64,000 nucleotides of DNA from Stutzerimonas kunmingensis (GTDB taxonomy: Bacteria > Pseudomonadota > Gammaproteobacteria > Pseudomonadales > Pseudomonadaceae), in assembly GCF_002929225.1 (NCBI RefSeq), contig NZ_PISM01000004.1:186001-250000 (forward strand), read 5' to 3'. This document shows, piece after piece, positions 26,217 to 35,154 of this stretch (its first letter is position 1; each line of letters opens with the position of its first letter). The notes under the pieces were generated by a model. The model ran no database searches and was not told where the DNA came from. It saw nothing but the letters and a program-made list of their open reading frames with translations. Both the position numbers and the translations under genes were made by a program.

Positions 26217-27107
26217 TTACTCCTTGCGGATCGAGAAATTGGCCATGTGCTCCAGGCCCTTGATCAGTGCCGAGTGGTCCCAGCCGCTGCCGCCGATGGC
26301 TGCGCAGGTGCTGAACACCTGCTGGGCGTTGGCGGTGTTGGGCAGGTTGAGGCCCAGCTCGCGGGCACCGGCCAGGGCGAGGTTGAGGTCCTTCTGGTGC
26401 AGGCTGATGCGGAAGCCCGGATCGAAGGTGCCCTTGATCATGCGCTCGCCGTGCACTTCGAGAATCTTCGAGCCGGCAAAGCCGCCCATTAGCGCCTCGC
26501 GCACCTTGGCCGGGTCGGCGCCGTTCTTCGCGGCGAACAGCAGGGCCTCAGCGACCGCCTGAATGTTCAGCGCGACGATGATCTGGTTGGCCACCTTGGC
26601 GGTCTGGCCGTCGCCGTTCTCGCCGACGCGGGTGATGTTCTTGCCCATCGCCTGGAACAGCGGCAGGGCGCGCTCGAAGGCCGCTTCGCTGCCGCCGACC
26701 ATGATCGACAGGCTGCCGGCCTTGGCGCCGACCTCACCGCCGGATACCGGGGCGTCGAGGTACTCGGCGCCGCTCGCCTTGATCTTCTCTGCGAACTGCT
26801 TGGTGGCGCTGGGGGAGATCGAACTCATGTCGATCACCACCTTGCCCGGGCCGACGCCAGCGGCGATGCCCTGGTCGCGGAACAGCACGTCCTCGACCTG
26901 CGGCGTATCCGGCACCATGACGATGATGAACTCGGCCTCCTGCGCGACTTCCTGCGGGGTGGCCAGGGCGATGGCGCCGGCCTGCACCAGGTCGGCGGGT
27001 GCCTTGTCATGATGTTCGGAAAGGAACAATTGATGGCCTGCGTTCTGCAGGTTGCTTGCCATGGGCTTGCCCATGATCCCGGTGCCGATAAATCCGATCT
27101 TAGCCAT
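26217..27107 (-). CDS. glxR: 2-hydroxy-3-oxopropionate (tartronate semialdehyde) reductase
   Basis: NAD(P)H-dependent reduction of tartronate semialdehyde to D-glycerate; 296 residues, family length. The dinucleotide-binding motif GFIGTGIMGKPMASNL begins at residue 5; the substrate-binding signature DAPVSGGEVGAKAG lies near 118; the catalytic lysine of the beta-hydroxyacid dehydrogenase family is expected in KVANQI (near 170). It follows hyi by 28 bp on the same strand, and the gene order gcl-hyi-glxR is the usual one for glyoxylate use. Confidence 0.96.
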   Translation of the reverse strand: MAKIGFIGTGIMGKPMASNLQNAGHQLFLSEHHDKAPADLVQAGAIALATPQEVAQEAEFIIVMVPDTPQVEDVLFRDQGIAAGVGPGKVVIDMSSISPSATKQFAEKIKASGAEYLDAPVSGGEVGAKAGSLSIMVGGSEAAFERALPLFQAMGKNITRVGENGDGQTAKVANQIIVALNIQAVAEALLFAAKNGADPAKVREALMGGFAGSKILEVHGERMIKGTFDPGFRISLHQKDLNLALAGARELGLNLPNTANAQQVFSTCAAIGGSGWDHSALIKGLEHMANFSIRKE

Positions 27108-27135
27108 GGTCGTTTCTCCTCAAATTCTGTTCGGG

Positions 27136-27918
27136 TCAGATGGCGTTGTGTGTCTTCAGCCAGGTGAGGCCTTCGGCGGTACTGGTGGCCGGCTTGTACT
27201 CGCAGCCGACCCAGCCCTGGTAGCCGATGCGATCCAGATGCTCGAACAGGAAGCGATAGTTGATCTCGCCGGTGCCCGGCTCGTTGCGACCGGGGTTGTC
27301 CGCCAGCTGGATATGGTTGATGGCCGCCAGGTTGTTCTCGATGGTCCGCGCCAGGTCTCCCTCCATGATCTGCATGTGGTAGATGTCGTACTGCAGGAAC
27401 AGGTTGGCGTGACCGACCTTGCCGCGAATCTCCTGCGCCTGGGAGGTGTTGTTGAGGAAAAAGCGCGGGATGTCGCGGGTGTTGATCATCTCCATCACCA
27501 GGCGAATGCCGGCTTCCTCGAGCTTCTGCGCGGCGTAGCGCAGGTTTTCGATAAAGGTGATTTCCAGCTGGCCGAGGTCGGCGCCACGCGGGGCAATGCC
27601 GGCCAGGCAGTTGACCTGGGTGTTGCCCAGCACCTTGGCGTAGGCGATGGCCTGGTCCACGCCGGCGCGAAATTCCTCGACCCGCTCCGGCAGGATGGCG
27701 ATGCCGCGCTCGCCACCAGCCCAGTCGCCGGCCGGCAGGTTGAACAGCACCTGGGTCAGCTGGTTGGCGTCCAGCCGGGCCTTGATCTCCTCGGCCGGGT
27801 GGTCGTAGGGGAACAGGTATTCGACGCCGGTAAAGCCGGCTTCGGCAGCGGCGGCAAAACGGTCAAGGAAATCGACCTCGGTGAACAGCATGGACAGATT
27901 GGCGGCAAAGCGGGGCAT
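27136..27918 (-). CDS. hyi: Hydroxypyruvate isomerase
   Basis: Interconverts hydroxypyruvate and tartronate semialdehyde. The protein has 260 residues from the ATG at 27918, chosen because MPRFAANLSMLFTEVDFLDRF is the standard family start and gagaacc-type ribosome sequence precedes it; the longer frame to 28053 covers a REPIN. The AP-endonuclease/xylose-isomerase TIM barrel is recognisable through GVEYLFPYD, INTRDIPRFFLNN, YDIYHMQIMEGDL and the region HIQLADNPGRNEPGTGEINY, which hold the metal-binding Glu/His. It is co-oriented with gcl upstream and glxR downstream. Confidence 0.95.
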   Translation of the reverse strand: MPRFAANLSMLFTEVDFLDRFAAAAEAGFTGVEYLFPYDHPAEEIKARLDANQLTQVLFNLPAGDWAGGERGIAILPERVEEFRAGVDQAIAYAKVLGNTQVNCLAGIAPRGADLGQLEITFIENLRYAAQKLEEAGIRLVMEMINTRDIPRFFLNNTSQAQEIRGKVGHANLFLQYDIYHMQIMEGDLARTIENNLAAINHIQLADNPGRNEPGTGEINYRFLFEHLDRIGYQGWVGCEYKPATSTAEGLTWLKTHNAI

Positions 27919-28005
27919 GGGGTTCTCCTTTTTTGTCTGTAGGGACAATCCGGTGATACTCATGGTGGTTGCGCGGCGCGCAGCCATCCGGGGTGTTGCG
28001 TTTGC

Positions 28006-28089
28006 GGTGGATGTGCTTCGCGACATCCACCCTACGGTTGCACTGCACTGCACTGGCGTAGGGTGGAAAACCGCGAAGCGTTTTCCACG
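28006..28089. repeat. REPIN: paired inverted REP elements between gcl and hyi
   Basis: Two small hairpins in inverted arrangement: ggtggatgt / acatccacc (28006-28031) and gtggaaaac / gttttccac (28063-28089). Their inner flanks ccaccctacg and cgtagggtgg are complementary, so the whole 84 bp can fold as one structure. The same cgtagggtgg core occurs in the REP cluster at 53.5 kb. The centre holds the short tandem repeat tgcactgcactgcactg. Confidence 0.85.
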
Positions 28090-28103
28090 CGTGTGGGTGA
28101 TGC

Positions 28104-29885
28104 CTAATCCAGCAATCCAACCGCCGTCGGCGCGTCTTCTCGGCCTTCGGCCAGCGCCTCGAACTCGTTGATGGCGTCGATCTCGGTGCCCATGGCGATG
28201 TTGGTCACCCGTTCGAGGATCACCTCGATCACCACCGGCACCTGATGCTCGGCCATCCAGGCCTGCGCCTGTTCGATGGCCGGGCGCAGGTCTTCCTGCT
28301 TGAACACGCGCAGTGCTTTGCAGCCCAGCCCCTCGACCACCGCGACGTGATCGACGCCGTAGCCTTCCATGCCGCTCTGGTCGGCATTGATGTTCTCGAA
28401 GCCGAGCTGCACGCAGTAATCCATCTCGAAACCGCGCTGCGACTGGCGGATCAGCCCGAGGTAGGCGTTGTTCACCAGGATGTGGATGTAGGGCAGCTTG
28501 AACTGCGCGCCCACCGCCAGCTCCTCGATCATGAACTGGAAGTCATAGTCGCCCGAAAGCGCCACCACCTTGCGCGCCGGATCGGCGGCAACCACACCGA
28601 GCGCTGCCGGAATGGTCCAGCCGAGCGGGCCGGCCTGGCCGCAGTTGATCCAATGGCGCGGCTGGTAGACGTGCAGGAACTGCGCGGCAGCGATCTGCGA
28701 CAGGCCGATGGTGCTGACGTAGCAGGTGTCCTTGCCGAAGGCGTTGTTCATGCACTGGTACACCCGCTGCGGCTTCATCGGCACGCTGTCGAAGTTGGTC
28801 TTGCGCAGCATGGTGCGCTTGCGCTCCAGGCAGTCGGCGGCCCAGGCGCGACGATCCGGCAGACGACCTGCGGCCTTGCGCTCCTTGGCTACCTCGACAA
28901 ACAACTCGAGTGCGGCGCGGGCGTCGGAGACGATGCCGTAGTCCGGCGCGAACACCCGGCCTATCTGGGTCGGCTCGATGTCGACGTGAACGAAGGTGCG
29001 GCCCTTGGTATAGGTTTCCACCGAGCCGGTGTGGCGGTTGGCCCAGCGGTTGCCGATGCCGAGCACGAAGTCGGATTCCAGCATGGTCGCGTTGCCGTAG
29101 CGGTGGCTGGTCTGCAGGCCGCACATGCCGGCCATCAGCGGATGGTCATCGGGAATCGAGCCCCAGCCCATCAGCGTCGGGATCACTGGCACGCCGACGG
29201 TCTCGGTGAATTCCACCAGCAGCGCTTCGGCACCGGCGTTATAGATGCCGCCGCCGGCGACGATCAGCGGGCGCTCGGCGGCGCAGAGCATGTCGATGGC
29301 TTTCTCGATCTGCTTGCGGGTGGCGGCCGGCTTGTAGACGGAGAGCGGTTCGTAGGTCTCGACGTCGAATTCGATCTCGGCCATCTGCACGTCAAACGGC
29401 AGGTCGATCAGTACCGGCCCCGGACGGCCCGAACGCATCACGTGGAAGGCCTGCTGGAATACGCGCGGCACCAACGCCGGCTCACGCACGGTCACGGCCC
29501 ACTTGGTCACCGGCTTGGCGATGGACTCGATATCCACGGCCTGGAAATCTTCTTTATAGAGCCGAGCACGCGGTGCCTGGCCGGTGATGCAGAGAATCGG
29601 AATGGAGTCGGCCCAGGCGGAGTAGAGACCGGTGATCATGTCGGTACCGGCCGGACCCGAGGTGCCGATGCACACGCCGATGTTGCCGGCCTTGGTGCGG
29701 GTATATCCCTCGGCCATGTGCGAGGCGCCTTCGACATGGCGGGCCAGAATGTGGCGGATGCTGCCGTCGGCACGCAGGGCGGAATACAGCGGGTTGATCG
29801 CGGCACCGGGGATGCCGAAGGCGGTGTCGATGCCTTCCTTGCGCAATACCGCGACGGCGGCGTCGATTGCTCTCATGCGGGCCAT
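28104..29885 (-). CDS. gcl: Glyoxylate carboligase
   Basis: Thiamine-diphosphate enzyme that joins two glyoxylates into tartronate semialdehyde and CO2; 593 residues, standard length. The N-terminal part shows [14 protein letters not shown], in which Val51 replaces the otherwise universal ThDP-activating Glu, the known hallmark of this enzyme. The C-terminal ThDP motif is SGDYDFQFM with downstream NNAYLGLI. It heads the gcl-hyi-glxR-ttuD-pykF run and is divergent from a LysR gene (109 bp between starts). It links purine-derived glyoxylate (from AllA at 43.6 kb) to central metabolism. Confidence 0.97.
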   Translation of the reverse strand: MARMRAIDAAVAVLRKEGIDTAFGIPGAAINPLYSALRADGSIRHILARHVEGASHMAEGYTRTKAGNIGVCIGTSGPAGTDMITGLYSAWADSIPILCITGQAPRARLYKEDFQAVDIESIAKPVTKWAVTVREPALVPRVFQQAFHVMRSGRPGPVLIDLPFDVQMAEIEFDVETYEPLSVYKPAATRKQIEKAIDMLCAAERPLIVAGGGIYNAGAEALLVEFTETVGVPVIPTLMGWGSIPDDHPLMAGMCGLQTSHRYGNATMLESDFVLGIGNRWANRHTGSVETYTKGRTFVHVDIEPTQIGRVFAPDYGIVSDARAALELFVEVAKERKAAGRLPDRRAWAADCLERKRTMLRKTNFDSVPMKPQRVYQCMNNAFGKDTCYVSTIGLSQIAAAQFLHVYQPRHWINCGQAGPLGWTIPAALGVVAADPARKVVALSGDYDFQFMIEELAVGAQFKLPYIHILVNNAYLGLIRQSQRGFEMDYCVQLGFENINADQSGMEGYGVDHVAVVEGLGCKALRVFKQEDLRPAIEQAQAWMAEHQVPVVIEVILERVTNIAMGTEIDAINEFEALAEGREDAPTAVGLLD

Positions 29886-29994
29886 GGATCACACCTCTTA
29901 TTCGATAGTTTTTCTACGTGGCTCAAGCATGCCGCCCTGGATTCGCTGGCGGAATTGGTCGAGACTTCAGTTCTGTCGATATCAGGAGTATCGA

Positions 29995-30903
29995 ATGGAT
30001 CGCTATACGACCCTGCGCAGCTTCGTGCTGGTGGCCGACTGCGGCAGCTTCGCCGCGGCTGCGCACAAGGAGAACGTCACCCCGGTGGTGATGGGCCGGC
30101 GGCTGGATGCGCTGGAGCGGCATCTGGGTGTGAAGCTGATGCACCGCTCGACGCGCGGGCTGTCATTGACCGATCTGGGTGAGCAGTATCTGGAGCGCGC
30201 CCGCGGGCTGCTGAAGGATTTCGATGAGGTGGATGCCAGCATCAGCCACGACCGCACTTCGGTGCGTGGCCATCTGGTGGTATCGGCGCCGGCGGCATTC
30301 GGCCGGCGACATATCGGCCCGCACGCACCTGCGTTCCAGGCGCGCTATCCGGACCTGCAGCTGTCGTTCAACTTCACCGACAGCGTGGTCGACCTGGTGC
30401 GCCACGGTTACGACATGGGCATTCGCATCGGCGAGGTGACCGACCCCAACTATGTGGCGGTGCGGCTGTTTCCGAACAGGCGGGTGGTATGCGGCTCGCC
30501 GGAGTACTTCGCCCGCCATGGCACGCCGACGGCATTGGAAGAGCTGACGCAGCACAACTGCCTGGCCTTCAACCTGCAGGGCGGGCAGCAGCGTGGCTGG
30601 ACCTTCCTGCGCGACGGCAGACAGGTGGCGATCCGCGTGGCTGGCAATCTGGACTGCAATGACGGTGAGCTGCTGTTCGACTGGGTCAAGCAGGGCCTGG
30701 GCATCGGCTGGCGCTCGACCTGGGAGATCCAGGCCGAGCTCAAGCGCGGCGAGCTGGTCACGGTACTCGACGAGTACGCGCTGCCGGCCTACGACATCCA
30801 GGCGGTGTACCCGCAGCAGCGCTATCTGCCGGCCAAGGTGCGATTCTTCATCGATTACCTGAAGGACATCTACAACGCACCGGGCTATTGGGAGGTGCGC
30901 TGA
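29995..30903 (+). CDS. LysR family regulator, probable activator of the gcl operon
   Basis: A 302-residue LysR-type regulator. The ATG at 29995 follows tcaggag, a good ribosome site; upstream coding potential in this frame is a shadow of gcl. HTH near residues 18-40 (SFAAAAHKENVTPVVMGRRLDALE holds it), then the effector-binding domain with a TDSVVDLVRHGYDMGIRIGE segment typical of the LysR group that includes many activators of carbon catabolic genes. It is divergent from gcl, so glyoxylate metabolism is the likely target; the effector is not known. It ends 5 bp from the convergent hiuH-like gene. Confidence 0.9.
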   Translation: MDRYTTLRSFVLVADCGSFAAAAHKENVTPVVMGRRLDALERHLGVKLMHRSTRGLSLTDLGEQYLERARGLLKDFDEVDASISHDRTSVRGHLVVSAPAAFGRRHIGPHAPAFQARYPDLQLSFNFTDSVVDLVRHGYDMGIRIGEVTDPNYVAVRLFPNRRVVCGSPEYFARHGTPTALEELTQHNCLAFNLQGGQQRGWTFLRDGRQVAIRVAGNLDCNDGELLFDWVKQGLGIGWRSTWEIQAELKRGELVTVLDEYALPAYDIQAVYPQQRYLPAKVRFFIDYLKDIYNAPGYWEVR

Positions 30904-30908
30904 GCGGC

Positions 30909-31319
30909 TCAGTTGCCGCGGTAGGTGGAGAAGCCGTAGGGGCTCAGCAGCAGGGGGATGTGGTAGTGCTCGACGCTGCCATCGGCTTCGAAGATCACTG
31001 GAACTTCGGGGAAAAAGGTGCTGGCCTTCTGCGTGGCGAACCAGTCGCCAGTCATGAAGGTGACGCGGTAGGTGCCTTTCTCCAGCGCCTTGCCTTCGGG
31101 GTATAACGCGGTGACCCGACCTTGAGCGTTGGTCTCGCCGCTGTTGAGTGATTTCCAGGTGTCACCCTGACGTTGTTCCAGTGTGACGCGCACATCCGGT
31201 GACGGCAGGCCGCTTTCCAGATTGAGCACATGCACACTGAGCGGATTGCCGGCGGCCAGGGTGAGACCGGACAGGCCGCTGAGCATCAAGCCGGCGGCGA
31301 TTGAACGTAGTGCTTTCAT
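30909..31319 (-). CDS. hiuH: Periplasmic 5-hydroxyisourate hydrolase (HiuH/YedX type)
   Basis: Transthyretin-related hydrolase of 136 residues with an N-terminal signal peptide (MKALRSIAAGLMLSGLSGLTLAAG, cleaved near residue 23). Family residues are present: His in LSVHVLN, Arg in DVRVTLE, His in YHIPLLL, and the C-terminal YRGN (family consensus YRGS). The segment FFPEVPVIFE resembles E. coli YedX. It hydrolyses 5-hydroxyisourate to OHCU in the periplasm. It follows the GlcG-like gene by 16 bp and is probably co-transcribed with it, divergent from the two-component system. A separate cytoplasmic paralogue lies at 47026-47379. The last residue Asn instead of Ser is a small deviation. Confidence 0.93.
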   Translation of the reverse strand: MKALRSIAAGLMLSGLSGLTLAAGNPLSVHVLNLESGLPSPDVRVTLEQRQGDTWKSLNSGETNAQGRVTALYPEGKALEKGTYRVTFMTGDWFATQKASTFFPEVPVIFEADGSVEHYHIPLLLSPYGFSTYRGN

Positions 31320-31335
31320 GGGGTTTTCCTTTTCT

Positions 31336-31839
31336 TCAGTGGGGGGAGGGCAGCAGTTTTTCGATGGCGGCCATGGCGCAGGCCTCGTCGTTCTTGGCAC
31401 CGCCGGCACCGGCCACGCCGATGGCACCGATCACCTCGTCGCCGACCTTCAGCGGCACGCCACCGCCGAGAAGCAACAATTCATCCAGCGTATTGAGGTT
31501 GGCGGCATCCGGCGTCGCGGCGGCGCGTTCAGCGAACAGACGGGTCGGGGTCTTGCTCGACAGCGCGGTGTAGGCCTTGCGCTGCGCCGCAAGGGTGTTG
31601 TGCGGGCCGACGTTGTCGTCGCGGCGCAGGGCCACGAGGTTGCCGCCGCGATCCACCACCGCAACCACTGCCGTGCGGTTTTCCGCGTGGCACTGATCCA
31701 GCGTGGCCTGGATCAGGCCGTCGGCCAGGGCCAGCGAGACGTTCTGTTGGGTGATCGGTGCTGGCGTGGCGGCGTTGGCGCTTAGGGCCGGGGTAAGTAA
31801 TGCCAGCGTCAGCAATGACAGTGTGGCTGCGGTACGCAT
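31336..31839 (-). CDS. GlcG/HbpS family secreted protein
   Basis: A 167-residue protein with a signal peptide (MRTAATLSLLTLALLTPALSANA, cleavage near 23) and a GlcG/HbpS domain: AVVAVVDRGGNLVALRRDDN, a KAYTALS segment, LLLGGGVPLKVGDEVIGAIGVAGAGG. HbpS-type proteins of this fold bind haem or cobalamin and, in Streptomyces, control a two-component system (SenS-SenR); whether this one does so is unknown. It is the first gene of a two-gene unit with hiuH and starts 143 bp from the divergent response regulator gene. The signal peptide distinguishes it from cytoplasmic GlcG of glycolate operons. Confidence 0.85.
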   Translation of the reverse strand: MRTAATLSLLTLALLTPALSANAATPAPITQQNVSLALADGLIQATLDQCHAENRTAVVAVVDRGGNLVALRRDDNVGPHNTLAAQRKAYTALSSKTPTRLFAERAAATPDAANLNTLDELLLLGGGVPLKVGDEVIGAIGVAGAGGAKNDEACAMAAIEKLLPSPH

Positions 31840-31911
31840 ATCGGTTTCCTTGGGTGGCTGAGCTTCGGGGCGCATGGTGCCGATGCCTGCCCGTCAGAAC
31901 CGTTGCCTGCG

Positions 31912-31929
31912 CATTACGCTTTTGTAATG
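31912..31929. promoter_or_regulatory. HprR/CusR-type operator in the divergent promoter region
   Basis: CATTAC-GCTTTT-GTAATG, a perfect 6-bp inverted repeat with a 6-bp spacer, identical in both half-sites to the E. coli CusR/HprR box (CATTAC-N6-GTAATG). It lies 53 bp before the response regulator start and 73 bp before the GlcG-like gene start, so it can serve both directions. Confidence 0.8.
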
Positions 31930-31981
31930 GGTCGCAGTGCGGCGACTCCCATAACCTATGCGCCATCAGCGAGGTGATCCG

Positions 31982-32656
31982 ATGCGAATTCTTGTGGTGG
32001 AGGACGAGGCCAAGACGGCCGATTACCTCAAGCGTGGTTTGGAGGAGTCAGGCTACCGTGTGGAGGTCGCGCGCAACGGCGTCGACGGCAAACACCTGAT
32101 CGAGGAGGAGCCGTTCGACCTGGTGATCCTCGACGTCATGCTGCCGGGACTCGATGGTTGGCAGCTGGTGCAGGTGGTGCGCAAGCGTTCGACGCATACG
32201 CCGGTGCTGTTCCTGACGGCGCGCGATGCGGTGGAAGACCGTGTGCGCGGGTTGGAGCTGGGCGCAGACGACTATCTGGTCAAACCGTTCTCCTACGCCG
32301 AGCTGCTGGCTCGGGTACGCACCCTGCTGCGCCGCGGGCCGCCGCGCGAGGTCGAACGCTTTCACATCGCCGATCTGGAGCTGGACCTGCTGCGCCGCCG
32401 CGTTACTCGCCAGGGCGAGCGCATCAGCCTGACCAACAAAGAGTTTGCCTTGCTGCATCTGTTGCTCAGTCGCCAGGGCGAGGTGCTGTCCCGCGCGCAG
32501 ATCGCCTCGCAGGTCTGGCAGATGAATTTCGACAGCGACACCAACGTGGTCGACGTGGCGATCCGCCGCCTGCGCGCAAAGGTCGACGATCCCTATCCGC
32601 TCAAGCTCATCCACACCGTGCGCGGTATGGGTTACGTGCTGGAGACAGCATCGTGA
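31982..32656 (+). CDS. OmpR-family response regulator, HprR/CusR-like
   Basis: A 224-residue response regulator. Receiver domain (1-115): acidic pocket VVEDE, phosphoacceptor Asp in VILDVMLPG (near 51), KPFSYAEL with the conserved Lys near 101. A winged-helix DNA-binding domain follows ([51 protein letters not shown]). Regulators of this subgroup are annotated heavy-metal response regulators (CusR/CopR/IrlR), but E. coli HprR is a close relative that responds to oxidants. The divergent periplasmic hiuH plus the CATTAC box is the E. coli hprRS-hiuH layout. The ATG at 31982 is preferred because upstream residues are non-conserved. The kinase gene overlaps by 4 bp. Confidence 0.9.
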   Translation: MRILVVEDEAKTADYLKRGLEESGYRVEVARNGVDGKHLIEEEPFDLVILDVMLPGLDGWQLVQVVRKRSTHTPVLFLTARDAVEDRVRGLELGADDYLVKPFSYAELLARVRTLLRRGPPREVERFHIADLELDLLRRRVTRQGERISLTNKEFALLHLLLSRQGEVLSRAQIASQVWQMNFDSDTNVVDVAIRRLRAKVDDPYPLKLIHTVRGMGYVLETAS

Positions 32657-34011
32657 GGCTGTTGCCGCGCTCGCTCAGCCTGCGCCTGGCCATCGCTTTC
32701 GCCCTGGTGGCGGTGGTGCTGCTCGGTGCCATCGGCCTCTATCTGTACCGCTCGCTGGACCGGGAAATCAGTTGGCGTGACGATCAGGCACTGCTCGGTC
32801 GGCTGGAGCGCATGCAGGCCCTGCTCGAGGACAGCGCCAGCGTCGAGGCGCTTCGGCAGCGTCCCCAGCTTTACGAAAACATGCTGGGTAATCGCGACAG
32901 CCTGCTCTGGCTGCTCGATGCTCAGGGGCGCGCGCTGATCGAGATCAACCCGGCGCGGCTGTCCATTCCGACATTGCCGGCCAGCGCTGCAGCGGAGCTG
33001 ACCGATACAGATGGAGCGCGGCTGGCCTGGCGGCGCCTGCCGGGCGAGGCGGGGCTGACGCTGGTCGCCGGGCGCATGCTCGCTGAGCGTGAGCAGATGC
33101 TCGCCGCCTACCGTGTAAAACTGTGGTGGGCGTTGAGCCTCGGCGCGCTGCTGGCGTCAGTGCTTGGCTGGCTGATCAGTCGGCGCGCCTTGCGTCCGGT
33201 GCGTCACCTGACCCGACAGGCCTTGGCGATCGACGTGCAGCACCCGCACCTGCGCCTAGACGAATCGGCGATGCCCAGCGAACTGGAGCCGCTGCGTGCC
33301 GCGCTGAACCAGATGCTCAATCGCTTGGAACAGGGCTTCGCGCGCCTGTCGCGCTTCAGCGAAGACCTTGCCCACGAGATGCGCACACCACTGGGCAATC
33401 TCATGGGGCAGACCCAGCAGCTGTTGCACAAGGACCGCGATTCCGAGGCCTATCACGCGCTGCTGGTGTCGAATCAGGAGGAGTACGAGCGTCTGGCGCG
33501 GATGATCGACAGCATGCTGTTCCTCGCCCGTGCCGAGCAGCCGGCTGCGGCCATCGAGCGGCAGCGCTTTGCATTGCCGGCACTGGTCGAGCAGCTGTGC
33601 GACTACTTCGAAGGCGTCGCCGAAGAGCGCGGCATTCAGCTGCTCGACGAAACCGAGGGTGAGCTGGTCGGTGACCCTGAGATGATCCGCCGGGCGCTGG
33701 CGAACCTGCTGGCCAATGCGTTGCGCTACGGCGCCAGTGACAGCCCGGTGCGCATCGTCAGTGGCTCAGGAGTAGGTTGGCGGTCGGTCAGCGTGATCAA
33801 TCTGGGACCTCCGATCCCGCCCGAGCATCTGCCGCGGCTGTTCGATCGCTTCTACCGCTGCGACCCATCGCGCGCCGAGCCGGGCGATACCGGCGGCCTG
33901 GGGTTGGCCATCGTGCGCTCGATCATGCAGCTGCATGGCAGCGAGGTGAGTGTTCGCAGCGACGCCGGGGTGACCGAATTCACCCTGCGTTTCGCCGAAA
34001 CGCCGGCCTGA
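32653..34011 (+). CDS. Sensor histidine kinase, HprS/CusS-like
   Basis: Inner-membrane kinase of 452 residues starting at GTG (32653), whose codon overlaps the TGA of the regulator gene (GTGA), a translational coupling typical of such pairs. Two membrane helices (about 12-32 and 158-178) bracket a periplasmic domain; then HAMP, dimerisation domain with the phosphoacceptor His in [13 protein letters not shown] (near 240), an N-box ([12 protein letters not shown]), and glycine-rich [12 protein letters not shown] near 420. The length is usual for this heavy-metal sensor kinase group. The stimulus (copper, hydrogen peroxide, hypochlorite) cannot be read from the sequence. The only transcript partner visible is the regulator. 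Confidence 0.9.
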   Translation: MRLLPRSLSLRLAIAFALVAVVLLGAIGLYLYRSLDREISWRDDQALLGRLERMQALLEDSASVEALRQRPQLYENMLGNRDSLLWLLDAQGRALIEINPARLSIPTLPASAAAELTDTDGARLAWRRLPGEAGLTLVAGRMLAEREQMLAAYRVKLWWALSLGALLASVLGWLISRRALRPVRHLTRQALAIDVQHPHLRLDESAMPSELEPLRAALNQMLNRLEQGFARLSRFSEDLAHEMRTPLGNLMGQTQQLLHKDRDSEAYHALLVSNQEEYERLARMIDSMLFLARAEQPAAAIERQRFALPALVEQLCDYFEGVAEERGIQLLDETEGELVGDPEMIRRALANLLANALRYGASDSPVRIVSGSGVGWRSVSVINLGPPIPPEHLPRLFDRFYRCDPSRAEPGDTGGLGLAIVRSIMQLHGSEVSVRSDAGVTEFTLRFAETPA

Positions 34012-34079
34012 TTCCGATCATTGGCACCGGATCGGGACGCCGCACTGCGCTGTCACAGCTAAGGTGGATATAACCGCCT

Positions 34080-34940
34080 GTGAGAGACGCGCTTGTGGAT
34101 AGTCTGAAAATCGCTACCTACAACATCAATGGCATCCGTGCACGTCGGGCCAATCTGCTCGAATGGCTGGCGCGCGAGCAGCCCGATGTGGTCTGCCTGC
34201 AGGAGCTCAAGGCGCAGGACGCCGATTTTCCCATCGATGACATCCGCGCGGCCGGCTATAGCGCCATCTGGCATGGGCAGAAGTCCTGGAACGGGGTGGC
34301 GATTCTGGCCCGCGATTGCGAGCCGCTGGAGATCCGCCGCGGGCTACCGGGCGATCCCGATGACAGCCACAGCCGCTATCTGGAAGCGGCCGTGCAAGGC
34401 GTGATCGTTGCCTGCCTCTACCTGCCCAATGGCAACCCGCAGCCGGGGCCGAAATTCGATTACAAGCTGGCCTGGTTCGAGCGCTTCATTGAGCACGCCG
34501 CCGGCCTGCTCGCCAGCGGCCACCCGGTGGTGCTGGCCGGCGACTACAACGTGGTGCCGACCGACGAGGACATCTACAACCCGCGCTCCTGGAAGAAGGA
34601 CGCGCTGCTGCAGCCGGAAAGCCGCGAATGTTTCGAGCGCCTGCTGGCGCAGGGCTGGACCGACGCGTTGCGCGCCAGGTACCCCGACGAGCGCATCTAC
34701 ACCTTCTGGGACTACTTTCGCCAGCACTGGCAGAAGAACTCCGGGCTGCGCATCGACCATCTGCTGCTCAGCCCGGACCTTGGGCCGCGGCTGCAGGATG
34801 CCGGCGTCGATCGCTGGGTACGCGACCAGGAGCATGCCAGTGACCATGCGCCTACCTGGATAACCCTGAAAGGTGACGCGGGCGCGGCGGCCGAGCCGGC
34901 GAAGTCGAGCAAGCGTGGCAAGACGGGGGCGAGCAGCTAG
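34080..34940 (+). CDS. xthA: Exodeoxyribonuclease III
   Basis: AP endonuclease and 3' exonuclease in base excision repair; 286 residues from GTG at 34080. The alternative GTG at 34095 (VDSLKIATYNINGIR) has a gagag at a good distance and may be the real start, giving 281 residues. Motifs: YNINGIRARR, LQELKAQD (metal-binding Glu), GQKSWNGVAI, VLAGDYNVVPTDEDIYN, TFWDYF, the catalytic LRIDHLLL and SDHAPTW. The C-terminal tail is lysine- and alanine-rich (about 20 residues, SSKRGKTGASS) and not part of the fold. Single gene. Confidence 0.94.
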   Translation: MRDALVDSLKIATYNINGIRARRANLLEWLAREQPDVVCLQELKAQDADFPIDDIRAAGYSAIWHGQKSWNGVAILARDCEPLEIRRGLPGDPDDSHSRYLEAAVQGVIVACLYLPNGNPQPGPKFDYKLAWFERFIEHAAGLLASGHPVVLAGDYNVVPTDEDIYNPRSWKKDALLQPESRECFERLLAQGWTDALRARYPDERIYTFWDYFRQHWQKNSGLRIDHLLLSPDLGPRLQDAGVDRWVRDQEHASDHAPTWITLKGDAGAAAEPAKSSKRGKTGASS

Positions 34941-35154
34941 AGGCAGGCGGTGCGAGGCGGGGCTCGAACGATGCGGCAACGTGCGACGCGGCCGGTTCTG
35001 CAAGGCCTTGTGCCAATCGTCGCTGAGACATCGGCAGATCGACGGTCGCGACTAGTATCCGGGCAATCGGCAAACGACATCGCGGGCTCCAGCGGCTCGC
35101 TGTCGACGGTATTCATACGGCAGCAATGGCAGCCAGCAAACGGGGAGGGACTCC

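Noticed and set aside
28041..28056. Tandem repeat tgcactgcactgcactg as a possible microsatellite
   Set aside because: Only about three units, and it is part of the REPIN loop; it is not treated as a separate feature.
28245..30182. A 645-codon plus-strand open frame over gcl
   Set aside because: Shadow of gcl on the opposite strand; the only real plus-strand gene here is the LysR gene beginning at 29995.
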